This document shows positions 37,553 through 47,646 of a stretch of DNA of 64,000 nt, piece after piece. The notes under the pieces were generated by a model. That model was not told the DNA's origin, ran no database searches, and saw only the letters and a program-made list of their open reading frames with translations. The translations under genes were made by a program, and so were the position numbers. The number at the start of each line of letters is the position of its first letter. The stretch's first letter is position 1. The DNA comes from Draconibacterium orientale (GTDB taxonomy: Bacteria > Bacteroidota > Bacteroidia > Bacteroidales > Prolixibacteraceae), in assembly GCF_000626635.1 (NCBI RefSeq), contig NZ_CP007451.1:682001-746000 (forward strand), written 5' to 3'.

Positions 37553-39411
37553 ATGACAGAAAACAAACTACATATTACAGACTGGCTCCCCACATCGAAG
37601 AAGGAAGTAAAACAGTTGGGATGGGAAGAACTGGATGTAATTTTATTTACCGGCGACGCTTATATCGACCATCCCTCGTTTGGAGCCGCCGTTATTGGCC
37701 GGGTTTTGGAAGCTGAAGGATTGCGCGTAGCCATTGTTCCGCAACCCAACTGGACTGATGATTTACGCGACTTTAAAAAGTTGGGAAAACCGAACCTGTT
37801 TTTTGCTGTAACCGCAGGAAACATGGACTCGATGGTGAATCATTACACTGCCGGAAAACGTAAACGATCTGATGACGCATACACGCCGGGCGGGCAAATT
37901 GGGAAACGCCCCGACTACGCCACCATTACTTACTCGAAAATACTAAAAGAACTGTATCCCGATGTGCCGCTGGTACTCGGAGGAATCGAGGCCTCGTTGC
38001 GCCGCTTAACACATTACGACTATTGGTCGGATCGTTTAATGCCTTCGATTTTGGCTGATACACAAGCTGATCTTTTATTTTATGGAATGGGCGAAAAATC
38101 GATTGTTGATTTTGCGCGGCTGGTAAAACGTGGCATCCCAATTGATACGCTGACTACCATTCCGCAAACTGTTTTTATGATTGGTGCAGATGAAGCTTAC
38201 GCCACAAAAAAAACTGGGACGAGTTGGAACTGGCCTCGCACGATACCTGTTTGCAGGAAAAGAAAGAGTACGCCCGCAATTTTATGCACATCGAGGAGGA
38301 ATCGAACAAGATGGAGGCCAAAAAGCTGGTGCAGCGAATTGGCGATAAAAAAGTGGTGGTAAATCCGCCGTGGCCAACTTTTAAGGAAAAGGAAATCGAC
38401 CGCATTTATGATTTGCCCTACACACGTTTGCCACATCCGCGCTACAATAACAAAGGTGTTATTCCGGCATACGAAATGATACGCCACTCCATTAATATCC
38501 ACCGCGGATGTTTTGGCGGTTGTACCTTTTGTACCATTTCGGCACACCAGGGAAAATTTATTGCCAGTCGCTCCGAAAAATCAGTTCTGCGAGAGGTAGA
38601 GAAAGTAACCGAAATGCCCGATTTTAAAGGGTACATTTCCGATTTGGGTGGCCCGTCGGCCAACATGTACAAAATGAAAGGTATTCACGAGGAGATTTGC
38701 CGGAAGTGTAAACGCCCTTCGTGTATTTTCCCATCGGTTTGTAAAAACCTCGACATTAACCACAAGCCAATGCTCGATTTGTACGAAAAGGTACGGCACA
38801 ATCCGAAAGTGAAAAAAGCGTTTATTGGTAGTGGCATTCGCTACGATATGATTTTGGAGAACACCAACGACAAGGAGGTAAACGCAAACAACCGGAAATA
38901 CCTGCGCGAAGTTATCAAACACCATGTTTCGGGACGACTGAAAGTGGCTCCGGAGCACTCGTCGGACGAGGTGCTGAAGTTCATGCGCAAACCATCGTTT
39001 AAATTGTTTGAGGAACTGAACCAGGAATTCATAAAAATAAACAAGGAAGAAAAGCTGAATCAGCAGCTGATTCCGTATTTTATTTCGAGCCACCCCGGCA
39101 GTAAATCGGAAGATATGGCCAACCTGGCGATCCAGACTAAAGACATGAATTTCAAGCTCGAGCAGGTGCAGGATTTTACACCTACACCGATGACGCTGGC
39201 TACTGTAGTTTATTATTCGGGCTACCATCCGTACACGATGGAGCAGATTTACACCGCCCGAAATAAAAACGCCAAAGAACAACAACGCCAGTTCTTTTTC
39301 TGGTATAAAAAGGAATTTCGAAATAAAATTATCCGCGACCTAAAAGCAAAAGGCCGCGAAGATTTGGTTAAACAGCTTTTCAGTAAAAAACAAAATAACG
39401 ACACTAAATGA
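37553..39411 (+). pseudogene. ygiQ: YgiQ family radical SAM protein, interrupted by a -1 shift at an A8 run
   Basis: Frame one (from 37553) encodes the YgiQ N-terminus (DVILFTGDAYIDHPSFGAAVI, VLGGIEASLRRLTHYDYWSD) and leaves frame after ATKK at the A run 38206-38213. The rest continues in the -1 frame as NWDELELASHD and includes the cluster motif RGCFGGCTFCTISAHQGKF (Cys-x3-Cys-x2-Cys) through to 39411. One extra A would restore the whole protein (about 619 residues). It may be a true mutation, a sequencing error, or slippage on the A run; the downstream part shows no decay. Function unknown. The stop overlaps the next start (ATGA). Confidence 0.85.
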
Positions 39412-40163
39412 AGACAATCAGAATGTTAACACTTGCAGTAGCAATTGTGCTATCGGGCTGTGCCGAAGTAATGCAAATTGCCCAGCAAACCCTTGCTGGC
39501 GAGGCGCCTTTGACCCAAAATGAAATTGTGGCCGGGTTAAAAGAAGCACTGATAACCGGAACCAACAATTCTGTAGATATTCTTGGTGCGCAAGATGGAT
39601 ACTACAAAGACGAGCTGGTAAAAATTTTACTTCCACCCGAAGCAGATATGATTGTTGATAATGTTGGCAAAGTACCTGGTGGGCAAAAATTACTAGATGA
39701 TGTGTTGTTGCATATCAATCGTGCTGCTGAAGACGCTGCAAAAGAAGCAGCACCTATTTTTGTGAACAGCATAAAAAGCATGACATTTAACGATGCCGTT
39801 GGAATTTTAAAAGGCAACGACAACGCCGCAACATCCTATTTACACAAAACAACTTACGATCAGCTTTTTGCCCTTTATCGTCCCAAAATAAAATCTTCGG
39901 TGGAGAAAGAATTAGTAGGTGGCGTATCAACAAAAGAAAGCTGGGACACCCTGGTGGGTAAATGGAACCAGGTTGCCGGTTCTTTTCTGGGACAAACTGC
40001 GGGCTTGAAAAAGGTTGACACACAATTGGAAGACTACCTGACAGCCAAAGCACTCGACGGTGTATTTTTGAAGATTGCCGGAGAAGAAAAACTGATCCGG
40101 GAAGATCCGGCAGCGCGTGTAACCAGTTTACTTAAAAAAGTATTTGGTTCGGTTGATAGCTAA
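39408..40163 (+). CDS. DUF4197 family lipoprotein
   Basis: 251 residues. Lipoprotein signal MKTIRMLTLAVAIVLSGC with Cys18. The body NEIVAGLKEALITGTNNSVDILGAQDGYYKD, INRAAEDAAKEAAPIFVNSIKSMTF and YLTAKALDGVFLKIAGEEKLIREDP are the conserved DUF4197 blocks. Family role unknown; probably faces the periplasm. Its start overlaps the ygiQ stop by four bases, so translation is likely coupled. Confidence 0.88.
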   Translation: MKTIRMLTLAVAIVLSGCAEVMQIAQQTLAGEAPLTQNEIVAGLKEALITGTNNSVDILGAQDGYYKDELVKILLPPEADMIVDNVGKVPGGQKLLDDVLLHINRAAEDAAKEAAPIFVNSIKSMTFNDAVGILKGNDNAATSYLHKTTYDQLFALYRPKIKSSVEKELVGGVSTKESWDTLVGKWNQVAGSFLGQTAGLKKVDTQLEDYLTAKALDGVFLKIAGEEKLIREDPAARVTSLLKKVFGSVDS

Positions 40164-40685
40164 AAAAACATTCATGATTCCCGGGAATCACCAACAGTGA
40201 TGAAAGTGAGGCCTAACGACAGCATTTCATAAAAAAATCAGATTACGAGGCGCATACAGCAGTTGTGCGTTGAATAACTGATTATTTGCGCCTTTGATTT
40301 ACTTTCTCATCACCCCCGAGCTTCACCCGAGGTTAGTCACATTTTATCCCTTCGGGATATTGAACTGGATGACAAAGTTAAGACGACTTTATTGGCCAGC
40401 TATGTCGGAATTGCAAATTTTTCATGACGCTGGAAGCGTCTAATGTGAACCTGTCTGCCGACAGGCAGGTAACCCGGTGCGTAGCGCCGGGATGAAATGA
40501 CCAAAGCGAATCGTCCGGCGAAGAAAGCAGATCGAAGCCAGATGGTTCTTCTGGACGAAACTCAAACGGCAATACACATAAGAATGATGGGGACTTTCAG
40601 AAAAAAAGCCGGCTTAACTTTTGCTTACCGACAGGTCATTCTAAAATCAGAATATTACTGCCCCGGAATTAATTTTTTCGGGGCT
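40164..40685. other. Intergenic region with a cluster of four short hairpins
   Basis: Hairpins in a row: TATCCC-TTC-GGGATA (40345-40359), GACGCT-GGA-AGCGTC (40426-40440), CCTGTC-TGCC-GACAGG (40450-40465) and CCCGGTGCGTAGCGCCGGG (40473-40491). The last is the reverse complement of the element at 33040. This looks like a REP-type cluster. No gene seen. Confidence 0.6.
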
Positions 40686-40693
40686 TTATTTTT
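40660..40693 (+). terminator. Terminator in front of the convergent radical SAM gene end
   Basis: GCCCCG...CGGGGC with a 13-base loop, followed by TTTATTTTT on the plus strand. It overlaps the stop codon of the minus-strand gene. Confidence 0.6.
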
Positions 40694-41633
40694 CAAATAA
40701 CCTCCCCTGCCAGGTATCACGCTCTTTCAAGCGTTTCTCCACTTTGGCAACAAACTCAAAATTCTTTAATCCCCATTTGGGGGCGATCAGCATTTCGGGT
40801 GGCGCCTGACTGATAAAACGTTCAACAATAATTGCCGGATTTAAAAGCTCCAGGTAATCGATAACCAGATCGATGTATTCGTCGGCAGTATAGAGATCGA
40901 AATTCTCAGGATGCTGTTGAAACTGTTTTTCAAGCAGTGTTTTTTTGTGAATTTGTAACTGGTGTAACTTTAAGTTTTTCACCGGCAGTTTCGATATCGT
41001 TTTTGCCTGATCGAGCAGTTCATCGCGTGTTTCGCCCGGCAAACCGAGAATCATATGCGCACAATTGTTGATGCCACGTTTGGCTGTTTCCTCAATTGCC
41101 CATTCAGCTTCAGCAAACGAGTGCCCGCGGTTAATGCTATCCAACGTTCTATCAAGGTGCGACTCAACGCCCAACTCCACCATTACATACACCTTTTTGC
41201 TGAGTTCGGCAAGGTAATCCAGCAATTCAGGATAGATACAATCGGGGCGCGTTGAGATAACCAGCCCAACCACTTTTGGATGTTCCAGCGCTTCTTCGTA
41301 CAAACGTTTTAAATCATCAATCGGAGCGTACGTATTGGTGTAGGCCTGAAAGTAGGCCAAAAACCGCATCGACTTGTATTTTCTGGCAAAAAAAGCAATG
41401 CCCTTTTCCACCTGGCTGGTCACGCTGTTTTCCAGGTTGCAATAAGTGGGTTTAAAGGTTTTATTGTTGCAGTAAGCACATCCGCCGGTACCTTTTGTCC
41501 CGTCGCGGTTGGGGCAAGTAAAGCCGGCATCTATCGATACCTTTTGCACCCGCTCTGAAAAAAGCGCTCTGAAATATGTTGGAAAATCATTGTATCGCCT
41601 CTCGTGGCCCCAGCTGTAAGTTCCGTTTTGCAT
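40686..41633 (-). CDS. TIGR01212 (YhcC-like) radical SAM protein
   Basis: 315 residues from the ATG at 41633; an upstream ATG at 41759 adds 42 atypical residues and would place this start nearer the next divergent gene. The motif VSIDAGFTCPNRDGTKGTGGCAYC gives the cluster cysteines of the YhcC group. YFQAYTNTYAPIDDL, GLVISTRPDCIYPELLDYL, VELGVESHLDRTLDSINRGH and MILGLPGETRDEL are further family blocks. It belongs to the Elp3-like radical SAM superfamily. Substrate unknown. Confidence 0.9.
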   Translation of the reverse strand: MQNGTYSWGHERRYNDFPTYFRALFSERVQKVSIDAGFTCPNRDGTKGTGGCAYCNNKTFKPTYCNLENSVTSQVEKGIAFFARKYKSMRFLAYFQAYTNTYAPIDDLKRLYEEALEHPKVVGLVISTRPDCIYPELLDYLAELSKKVYVMVELGVESHLDRTLDSINRGHSFAEAEWAIEETAKRGINNCAHMILGLPGETRDELLDQAKTISKLPVKNLKLHQLQIHKKTLLEKQFQQHPENFDLYTADEYIDLVIDYLELLNPAIIVERFISQAPPEMLIAPKWGLKNFEFVAKVEKRLKERDTWQGRLFEK

Positions 41634-41790
41634 CCCGTTTATTTGAAATTGCAAAAGTACGTAAAATTGTGAATCCGAATTTTCTGCATAAAACTTATCA
41701 ACAACTCTTGAAAACTTTCCGCGAATATCAACGGTTTTGCTTTTCAAATACAGCTTCAATTCTCTATTTTTAAGGAAAAATCAGGCAGAT

Positions 41791-43317
41791 ATGTTCTCGG
41801 AGAAAGATAAGCAGCAAATTCAAGAGCGCGGCAGCAAATTAGAGACCGTGCAAATCCAAATCGAAAATTTTAAAAAAGGCTTCCCCTACCTACCCATTCA
41901 GGATGCAGCGTCGGTAGGAAATGGCATCATTCGCTTAAGCCCCGAAGATTTGAAAAAACGTGGCGAACGTTACGATGCGAAAATTGCGGCAGGCACAAAA
42001 GCCTTAAAATTTGTGCCGGCCTCGGGTGCTGCAAGTCGCATGTTTAAAGCCTTGTTTCAGGCATTAGAGGACTTTCAGAGTCAACCTCACGAAGATGTAA
42101 TTGCCGCCAACAGAGACGCGGCACAATATATTACTGAACTCGATAGATTTGCTTTTGCTGAAGAACTAAAAAAAGCCGTTGCTGATGATGGAGAGCAACT
42201 TTCGGCCACCAATAAACTCGACTATCTGTTAACCGAAAAAGGGCTGAATTACGGAGCTAAACCTAAAGGGCTGCTTAAATTTCATTCGTATGAAGATGGT
42301 GCGCGAACGCCTTTTGAAGAGCACCTGGTAGAAGGAGCTAAATACGCCGCCGACAAAGACAGAAAAGCCAGTTTGCACTTTACTGTTTCGCCCGAACATC
42401 AACCCGGATTTGAAGCTTTACTTGCAGAAATAAAAGACAAATACGAAGAACTGCTGGGAGTTGAGTTTGATGTAACATTCAGTCAGCAAAAACCATCAAC
42501 CGACACCATTGCCGTTGATTTGGAAAATGAACCATTCCGAAATGCTGATGGCAGTTTGTTGTTTCGTCCGGGAGGGCACGGTGCTTTAATCGAAAACCTG
42601 AATGACCTGGATGCCGATATCATTTTCATCAAAAACATCGACAATGTGGTGCCCGATCGTTTGAAACAGCCAACCATCGACTTTAAGAAAGGATTGGCAG
42701 GTGTATTGTTAAAGCACCAGGAAAAGCTGTTTTATTATCAGCACGAATTAAACGAAAAACATTACACCGCGCTTAGCAGCAACTTTTTGGCCGAAGCCGC
42801 TAACTTTTTGGAAAACACCTTGAATACCAAACCGGCCAAAAATCATTATTACACCGAGCGCGAAGAACTTTATCAATACCTGAAAGAGAAATACAACCGG
42901 CCATTGCGTGTGTGCGGCATGGTGAAAAATGAAGGCGAGCCCGGTGGCGGTCCATTCTGGGCAATGAATGCCGACGGAACGGTATCGTTGCAGGTAGTTG
43001 AAAGTTCGCAGATCGATCCGGACAGTATTCAACAACAGGATATTGTTCAGCACGCCACACACTTTAACCCGGTTGATCTGGTTTGTGCAGTAAAAAATTA
43101 CAAAGGAGAAAAATACGATCTCACCCAATTTACCGATCCGGCAACGGGCTTTATATCCCAAAAATCGAAAGACGGAAAAGAGCTGAAAGCACAGGAATTG
43201 CCGGGCTTGTGGAATGGAGCAATGAGCAACTGGAACACCCTTTTTGTGGAGGTACCGATTGAAACATTCAACCCGGTAAAAACGGTGAACGACCTGTTGC
43301 GCGATCAACACTTGTAA
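41791..43317 (+). CDS. DUF4301 family protein
   Basis: 508 residues from the ATG at 41791; 18 residues upstream in frame are atypical and overlap the divergent promoter. Blocks seen: ALKFVPASGAASRMFKALFQ, GLLKFHSYEDGARTPFEEHLVEGAKYA, LLFRPGGHGALIENLNDLDADIIFIKNIDNVVPD and GMVKNEGEPGGGPFW. These recall nucleotidyltransferase-like folds with a GxG-type loop and RPGGHG, and match my memory of DUF4301 in Bacteroidota. No biochemical function is known. Single transcription unit. Confidence 0.85.
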   Translation: MFSEKDKQQIQERGSKLETVQIQIENFKKGFPYLPIQDAASVGNGIIRLSPEDLKKRGERYDAKIAAGTKALKFVPASGAASRMFKALFQALEDFQSQPHEDVIAANRDAAQYITELDRFAFAEELKKAVADDGEQLSATNKLDYLLTEKGLNYGAKPKGLLKFHSYEDGARTPFEEHLVEGAKYAADKDRKASLHFTVSPEHQPGFEALLAEIKDKYEELLGVEFDVTFSQQKPSTDTIAVDLENEPFRNADGSLLFRPGGHGALIENLNDLDADIIFIKNIDNVVPDRLKQPTIDFKKGLAGVLLKHQEKLFYYQHELNEKHYTALSSNFLAEAANFLENTLNTKPAKNHYYTEREELYQYLKEKYNRPLRVCGMVKNEGEPGGGPFWAMNADGTVSLQVVESSQIDPDSIQQQDIVQHATHFNPVDLVCAVKNYKGEKYDLTQFTDPATGFISQKSKDGKELKAQELPGLWNGAMSNWNTLFVEVPIETFNPVKTVNDLLRDQHL

Positions 43318-43494
43318 GATCAATTATGAAAATGATTAAGCTATTTTGAATTATTTTCAAATTGGTTAAATGCCGATATATAAAAACAAAGTCATTGGGA
43401 GTGTGCGAACCAATGGCACAATGTTTTTAATAATCGGTATAAGATTATTTTTGAGATTCGGGCCGAATTATTAATTTCGCGAACTTATTTTACG

Positions 43495-44907
43495 ATGAAC
43501 GAGGAAAGAGATAATTTCAGGGAAGAAGATATTAGCGAAGCACTTAAACGTTTTAAGAGCTCTTTGGTTTCAGGCCGCGCAAAGTATTTCGATGTGTCGG
43601 AATTTGAAGGAATTGTAGAGCAACTAATGGAAGAAGGCGATTTGCAATCGTCTGAAATTGCGGCTAAACAGGGCATACAAATCCATCCAAATGCGGTTCC
43701 TCTTCACTTAAAATATGCACAAATTCTGCTGAGCAAGGGCAAATACGACCAGGCGCAGAAATACCTCGATTTTGCTGAAAAAGTTGAAAACACCAATCCC
43801 GATGTGCACCTGCTAAGAGGTTCGGCATCGTTGATTATGGGCAACGAAGCTGGCGCAAAAGCATCGTTCAAAAAAGCAATCAAAGCCGGAAACGGCGAAA
43901 CCGACGACATTTTATACCACGTAGGATCGGCGTTTGTTCAAATTGGCGAAATAAGCGAGGCGATCTCGTATTTCAAAAAAGCCCTGAAACTGAATCCGAA
44001 ACACGAACTGGCATTGTACGACCTGGCGTTTTTTACCGACCAGATTGGCGATTACAAACACAGTATAAAATACTACAATCGTTTTATCGATAACGATGTG
44101 TACAACTACACCGCCTGGTTTAACCTGGGTATTGTATACAACAAAGCCGAAATGCACGATAAAGCCATTGATGCTTATGAATATACGCTGGCCATTAACG
44201 AAAATTTCCATATGGCGCTGTTCAATATCGGAAATGCCCTGGCCAATTCGGGTCGTTTTAAAGAGGCCATCGATAAATACCGGGAATTTTTGGAATTCGA
44301 CCCGGATAACGATGATGCGTACTGCTACATTGGCGAGTGTTACCTGAACCTGGACGATCAGTTACTATCGGAGCACAATTACCAGAAAGCAATTTCGATA
44401 AACCCGGAGAATGACACGGCCCATTTTGGTGTGGGACTAATTATGTGGATTGCGAAAAAGTACGACAGAAGTATCGACTACATCAAAAAAGCCATAAAAA
44501 TCGACAAACAAAATTCGGAGTACTGGCTGACGTTGGGAAAAGTTAGCAGCGATGCCGAATACCTGGATGATGCGATAAAAGCATTTAAAAAAGGTGCGCG
44601 TGTTGATGCTGAAAATACAGAAATATGGCTGACCTGGGCAGAGACTTTAATGAATCACGGGGATACAAACGGTGCCATCCGAATTCTGAAAAAAGCCATC
44701 GACAATAACGACGATTCGATGCTTAAATACCGTTTAGTGGCGATGTTGCTTGGTGCCCGAAAACGCAAAGAAGCCTACGAATGGTTGCGTTCGGCCATGT
44801 TGCAGGATTTCGAAAACATCAATTACCTGTTTGATATTTACCCAAGAGCCTTAAAAAGTAAAGAGCTTAAAAAGGTAGTTGACGATTTCCGGCGGGGAGA
44901 TAAATAG
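43495..44907 (+). CDS. Tetratricopeptide repeat protein
   Basis: 470 residues with about 11 TPR units in a row (for example VPLHLKYAQILLSKGKYDQAQKYL, AWFNLGIVYNKAEMHDKAIDAYEY, TAHFGVGLIMWIAKKYDRSIDYI). No signal peptide or membrane span, so it should be cytosolic. TPR arrays hold protein partners together. A promoter-like TTG-N18-TAATTTCG lies at 43451-43479. Partners cannot be guessed from the neighbours. Confidence 0.92.
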   Translation: MNEERDNFREEDISEALKRFKSSLVSGRAKYFDVSEFEGIVEQLMEEGDLQSSEIAAKQGIQIHPNAVPLHLKYAQILLSKGKYDQAQKYLDFAEKVENTNPDVHLLRGSASLIMGNEAGAKASFKKAIKAGNGETDDILYHVGSAFVQIGEISEAISYFKKALKLNPKHELALYDLAFFTDQIGDYKHSIKYYNRFIDNDVYNYTAWFNLGIVYNKAEMHDKAIDAYEYTLAINENFHMALFNIGNALANSGRFKEAIDKYREFLEFDPDNDDAYCYIGECYLNLDDQLLSEHNYQKAISINPENDTAHFGVGLIMWIAKKYDRSIDYIKKAIKIDKQNSEYWLTLGKVSSDAEYLDDAIKAFKKGARVDAENTEIWLTWAETLMNHGDTNGAIRILKKAIDNNDDSMLKYRLVAMLLGARKRKEAYEWLRSAMLQDFENINYLFDIYPRALKSKELKKVVDDFRRGDK

Positions 44908-45114
44908 CAAACTCCCGATTGGTCTCTATCCAATTTATTAAATCCCCGATCAAAATCAGTATCAGGGAGTCAACTTCTTCTTCGAAACCCTGTTTTATAC
45001 CGACAATTAAAAACTTTTAGCTACTGGATCGCAAACTCCCAATAGCTTAGTTTTTATATATCGGCACTTACCCAATTTGAAAAGAATTACAGAAAAGCCT
45101 AATTCTTTTCATAA

Positions 45115-45144
45115 TTGGTATAACAATTTGTTTTTGTATTTTGG
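45115..45144 (+). promoter_or_regulatory. Promoter of the DUF368 gene
   Basis: TTG (45115-45117), 19-base spacer, TATTTTGG (one mismatch to TAnnTTTG); leader of about 40 bases. Confidence 0.6.
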
Positions 45145-45188
45145 CGTCCCGAAATCAAAATTTACACCGTTACAAATTCAGAGCATAA

Positions 45189-46124
45189 ATGAACAGATCA
45201 GCAAAAGATTATTTTACACTGGTATTAAAAGGAATGGGAATGGGTGCTGCCGATGTAGTACCGGGCGTTTCCGGAGGAACAATTGCCTTTATTACCGGCA
45301 TTTACGAAGAATTGATTAACTCGATAAAGTCAATCAATTTAACCGCCATAAAACTATTATTGAGTTTTAAACTGGCCGAGTTCTGGAAAGCGATTAACGG
45401 AACTTTCCTGATCAGTGTTTTTATCGGAGTTGGCATCAGTGTATTCTCGCTGGCAAAAGGGCTGGAATATTTGCTTCACCACTATCCTATTTTAGTTTGG
45501 TCGTTCTTTTTCGGATTGATCGTTGCATCGGCCATTTATGTAGCGCGCTCAATTAAACGATGGAAAGCAGATACCATAATTGGCGGAATAGCAGGAATTA
45601 TCGTTGCTTACATGATTACTGTTATTACGCCTGCCGAAGCTAACACCAGCTACTGGTTTATTTTTCTGTCGGGAGCCATTGCCATTTGTGCCATGATTCT
45701 GCCGGGTATTTCAGGTAGTTTTATTTTAGTGCTTCTGGGAATGTACAAATTTATCCTTTCGGCAGTTGGCGATATGAACATTGCGGTAATCCTAACTTTC
45801 CTTGTTGGCGCGGCCGTTGGAATTATTGCTTTCTCGAATGTATTATCGTGGCTACTGAAAAAATACCACAACACAACCATTGCCGTTCTGGCCGGTTTTA
45901 TGGTAGGATCGCTAAACAAAGTATGGCCCTGGAAAGAAGTTACGCAAACAATTATCGACCGTCACGGCGAATTAAAACCCATCGCCGAACGTAATATTTT
46001 ACCCGGAACTTACGAGCAAATAACAGGTCATGAAGCCTGGTTGCTGGGTGCAATTGTTCTGGCAATTGCCGGATTTGCACTCATTTTTGTTGTGGAAGGA
46101 ATTGGAAAGAAATTGAAGAAATAA
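45189..46124 (+). CDS. DUF368 family polyprenyl-phosphate translocase-like membrane protein
   Basis: 311 residues, eight to ten membrane spans. The family signature GMGMGAADVVPGVSGGTIAFITGIYEELI is at the N-terminus (about 14-42), and MILPGISGSFILVLLGMYK is its internal repeat (about 165-190). Members of this family were shown to recycle undecaprenyl phosphate across the membrane (PopT), which serves wall and surface-glycan synthesis. Followed by a heptad array and then aroE. Confidence 0.9.
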   Translation: MNRSAKDYFTLVLKGMGMGAADVVPGVSGGTIAFITGIYEELINSIKSINLTAIKLLLSFKLAEFWKAINGTFLISVFIGVGISVFSLAKGLEYLLHHYPILVWSFFFGLIVASAIYVARSIKRWKADTIIGGIAGIIVAYMITVITPAEANTSYWFIFLSGAIAICAMILPGISGSFILVLLGMYKFILSAVGDMNIAVILTFLVGAAVGIIAFSNVLSWLLKKYHNTTIAVLAGFMVGSLNKVWPWKEVTQTIIDRHGELKPIAERNILPGTYEQITGHEAWLLGAIVLAIAGFALIFVVEGIGKKLKK

Positions 46125-46128
46125 ACTT

Positions 46129-46191
46129 GATTCTGGATTCTGGATACTGGATACTGGATACTAGATACTCAATACTTAATACTCAATACTC
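46129..46191. repeat. Nine-unit heptad array filling the gap before aroE
   Basis: Nine consecutive units with no indel: GATTCTG twice, GATACTG twice, GATACTA, GATACTC, AATACTT, AATACTC twice. The array begins 4 bases after the DUF368 stop and ends 5 bases before the aroE ATG, so it is practically the whole gap. The words are the same as in the cysD-cysN gap and, reversed, in the epimerase gene. Confidence 0.9.
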
Positions 46192-46196
46192 ATAAC

Positions 46197-46946
46197 ATGA
46201 AAAAATACGGATTATTAGGCTACCCACTCACCCACTCATTCTCAAAACGTTATTTTACCGAACGTTTTGAAACGGAAAAGATAGATTCAACTTATGATAA
46301 TTTCGAAATCGATTCGATAACTAAATTCCCTGATGTGGTAAAAGATAATCCGGAAGTGATTGGGTTTAACGTTACCATTCCTTACAAAGAGCAGGTAATT
46401 CCGTATCTGGATGAACTGAATGATTCGGCAAAAGAAATTGGCGCTGTTAATACCATTCGTGTTACACGAACCGAAAACAGTGTTCATTTAAAAGGATTTA
46501 ACACCGACACTTTTGGGTTTGAGTCATCGTTGAAACCACTCTTAAAAGAGCATCATAAAAAGGCACTGATTCTTGGGACTGGTGGTGCGTCGAAAGCATT
46601 AAAATATGTGCTCAGCAAATTGGGTATTGACTACATTTCTGCGTCGATTGAAGAGCTGCAGGAAAACGAAATCCGTTACGAAGACATCGATGAGCAAGTT
46701 ATCGCAGAGCGTTTGCTGATTATCAACGCCACGCCGCTTGGAACCTATCCAAAAGTGGAGACCTTCCCGAATATTCCTTATGAATTTATTACCGACAAAC
46801 ACCTTCTTTTTGATTTGGTTTACAATCCTGAAGTAACCCAGTTTATGGCCAAAGGACAAGCCAAAGGAGCCACGGTTAAAAACGGTTATGAAATGCTGCT
46901 CAACCAGGCTAAAAAAGCTTACAAGATTTGGAACTCGGAAGAATAG
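46197..46946 (+). CDS. aroE: Shikimate dehydrogenase
   Basis: 249 residues. Shikimate site YPLTHSFSKRYFTERF (SxS-type) and VTIPYKEQVIPYLDEL with the catalytic Lys; LKGFNTDTFGF with the paired Asp; NADP site LGTGGASKALKYVL; NATPLGTYP. It reduces 3-dehydroshikimate to shikimate for aromatic amino-acid synthesis. A little shorter than E. coli AroE (272), as usual in Bacteroidota. Confidence 0.95.
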   Translation: MKKYGLLGYPLTHSFSKRYFTERFETEKIDSTYDNFEIDSITKFPDVVKDNPEVIGFNVTIPYKEQVIPYLDELNDSAKEIGAVNTIRVTRTENSVHLKGFNTDTFGFESSLKPLLKEHHKKALILGTGGASKALKYVLSKLGIDYISASIEELQENEIRYEDIDEQVIAERLLIINATPLGTYPKVETFPNIPYEFITDKHLLFDLVYNPEVTQFMAKGQAKGATVKNGYEMLLNQAKKAYKIWNSEE

Positions 46947-46951
46947 TTTTC

Positions 46952-47062
46952 AGTAATCAGTCACAGTTGTCAGTAAGATTGCAACTTGTAATCTGAAACT
47001 GGAAACATCATCCCCCTTAATCCCCCTTCGAAGGGGGAAAACGACGAAGGAGTTGGGGGATG
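46952..47062. repeat. Heptad units and a G/C-rich inverted repeat after aroE
   Basis: CAGTAAT, CAGTCAC, AGTTGTC, AGTAAGA from 46952 (7-bp register). Then comes an inverted repeat built of CATCCCCC...GGGGGATG (about 47008-47062) with an inner CCCCCTTCGAAGGGGG. A diverged copy, CATCCCCCTA...GAGGGATG, lies after the next gene at 47588-47620. Confidence 0.6.
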
Positions 47063-47089
47063 AAAAACAAAATGTAACGGATTCGATTT

Positions 47090-47554
47090 ATGGATAAAAC
47101 AAAAGTACTTTTCGTATGTCTCGGAAATATTTGCCGTTCGCCAAGTGCCGAGGCAGTATTTAACGGCGTGGTAAAAAAGGCAGGATTAAGCCAACAGTTT
47201 GAGGTGGATTCCGCCGGAACATCGGGCTGGCATGCCGGCGAACCTGCCGACAAGCGGATGCAATCGCACGCCATACGCCGCGATTATAAACTAACCAGTC
47301 TTTCCAGGAAGTTTGATCCGCATTCCGATTTCGATTATTTCGATTACATCATCGGGATGGACGACAGCAATATGCAGAACTTAAAGAGGATGGCCCGCAA
47401 TGGCAACGACCTGCAAAAACTACACAAAATGACCGATTTTTGCAGCGACGGCCAATACAACGAAGTTCCCGATCCGTATTACGGAGGTGCCGATGGTTTT
47501 GAGCTGGTGCTCGACCTGCTGGAAGATGCGTGCGAGGGGTTGTTAGAAAAATAA
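47090..47554 (+). CDS. Low-molecular-weight protein tyrosine phosphatase
   Basis: 154 residues. The P-loop VCLGNICRSPSAE has nucleophile Cys10 and Arg16, and DPYYGGADGFE has the general-acid Asp near the C-terminus. Cytosolic. Homologues regulate surface-polysaccharide kinases or act as stress phosphatases; the partner kinase is not here. Confidence 0.94.
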   Translation: MDKTKVLFVCLGNICRSPSAEAVFNGVVKKAGLSQQFEVDSAGTSGWHAGEPADKRMQSHAIRRDYKLTSLSRKFDPHSDFDYFDYIIGMDDSNMQNLKRMARNGNDLQKLHKMTDFCSDGQYNEVPDPYYGGADGFELVLDLLEDACEGLLEK

Positions 47555-47646
47555 GTTAAAGTTGGGTTTTCCCGGAACATTACTTTCATCCCCCTATCCC
47601 CTTCGAAGGAGCGAGGGATGAAAAAATTTTATAAGTAGTTTATTTT

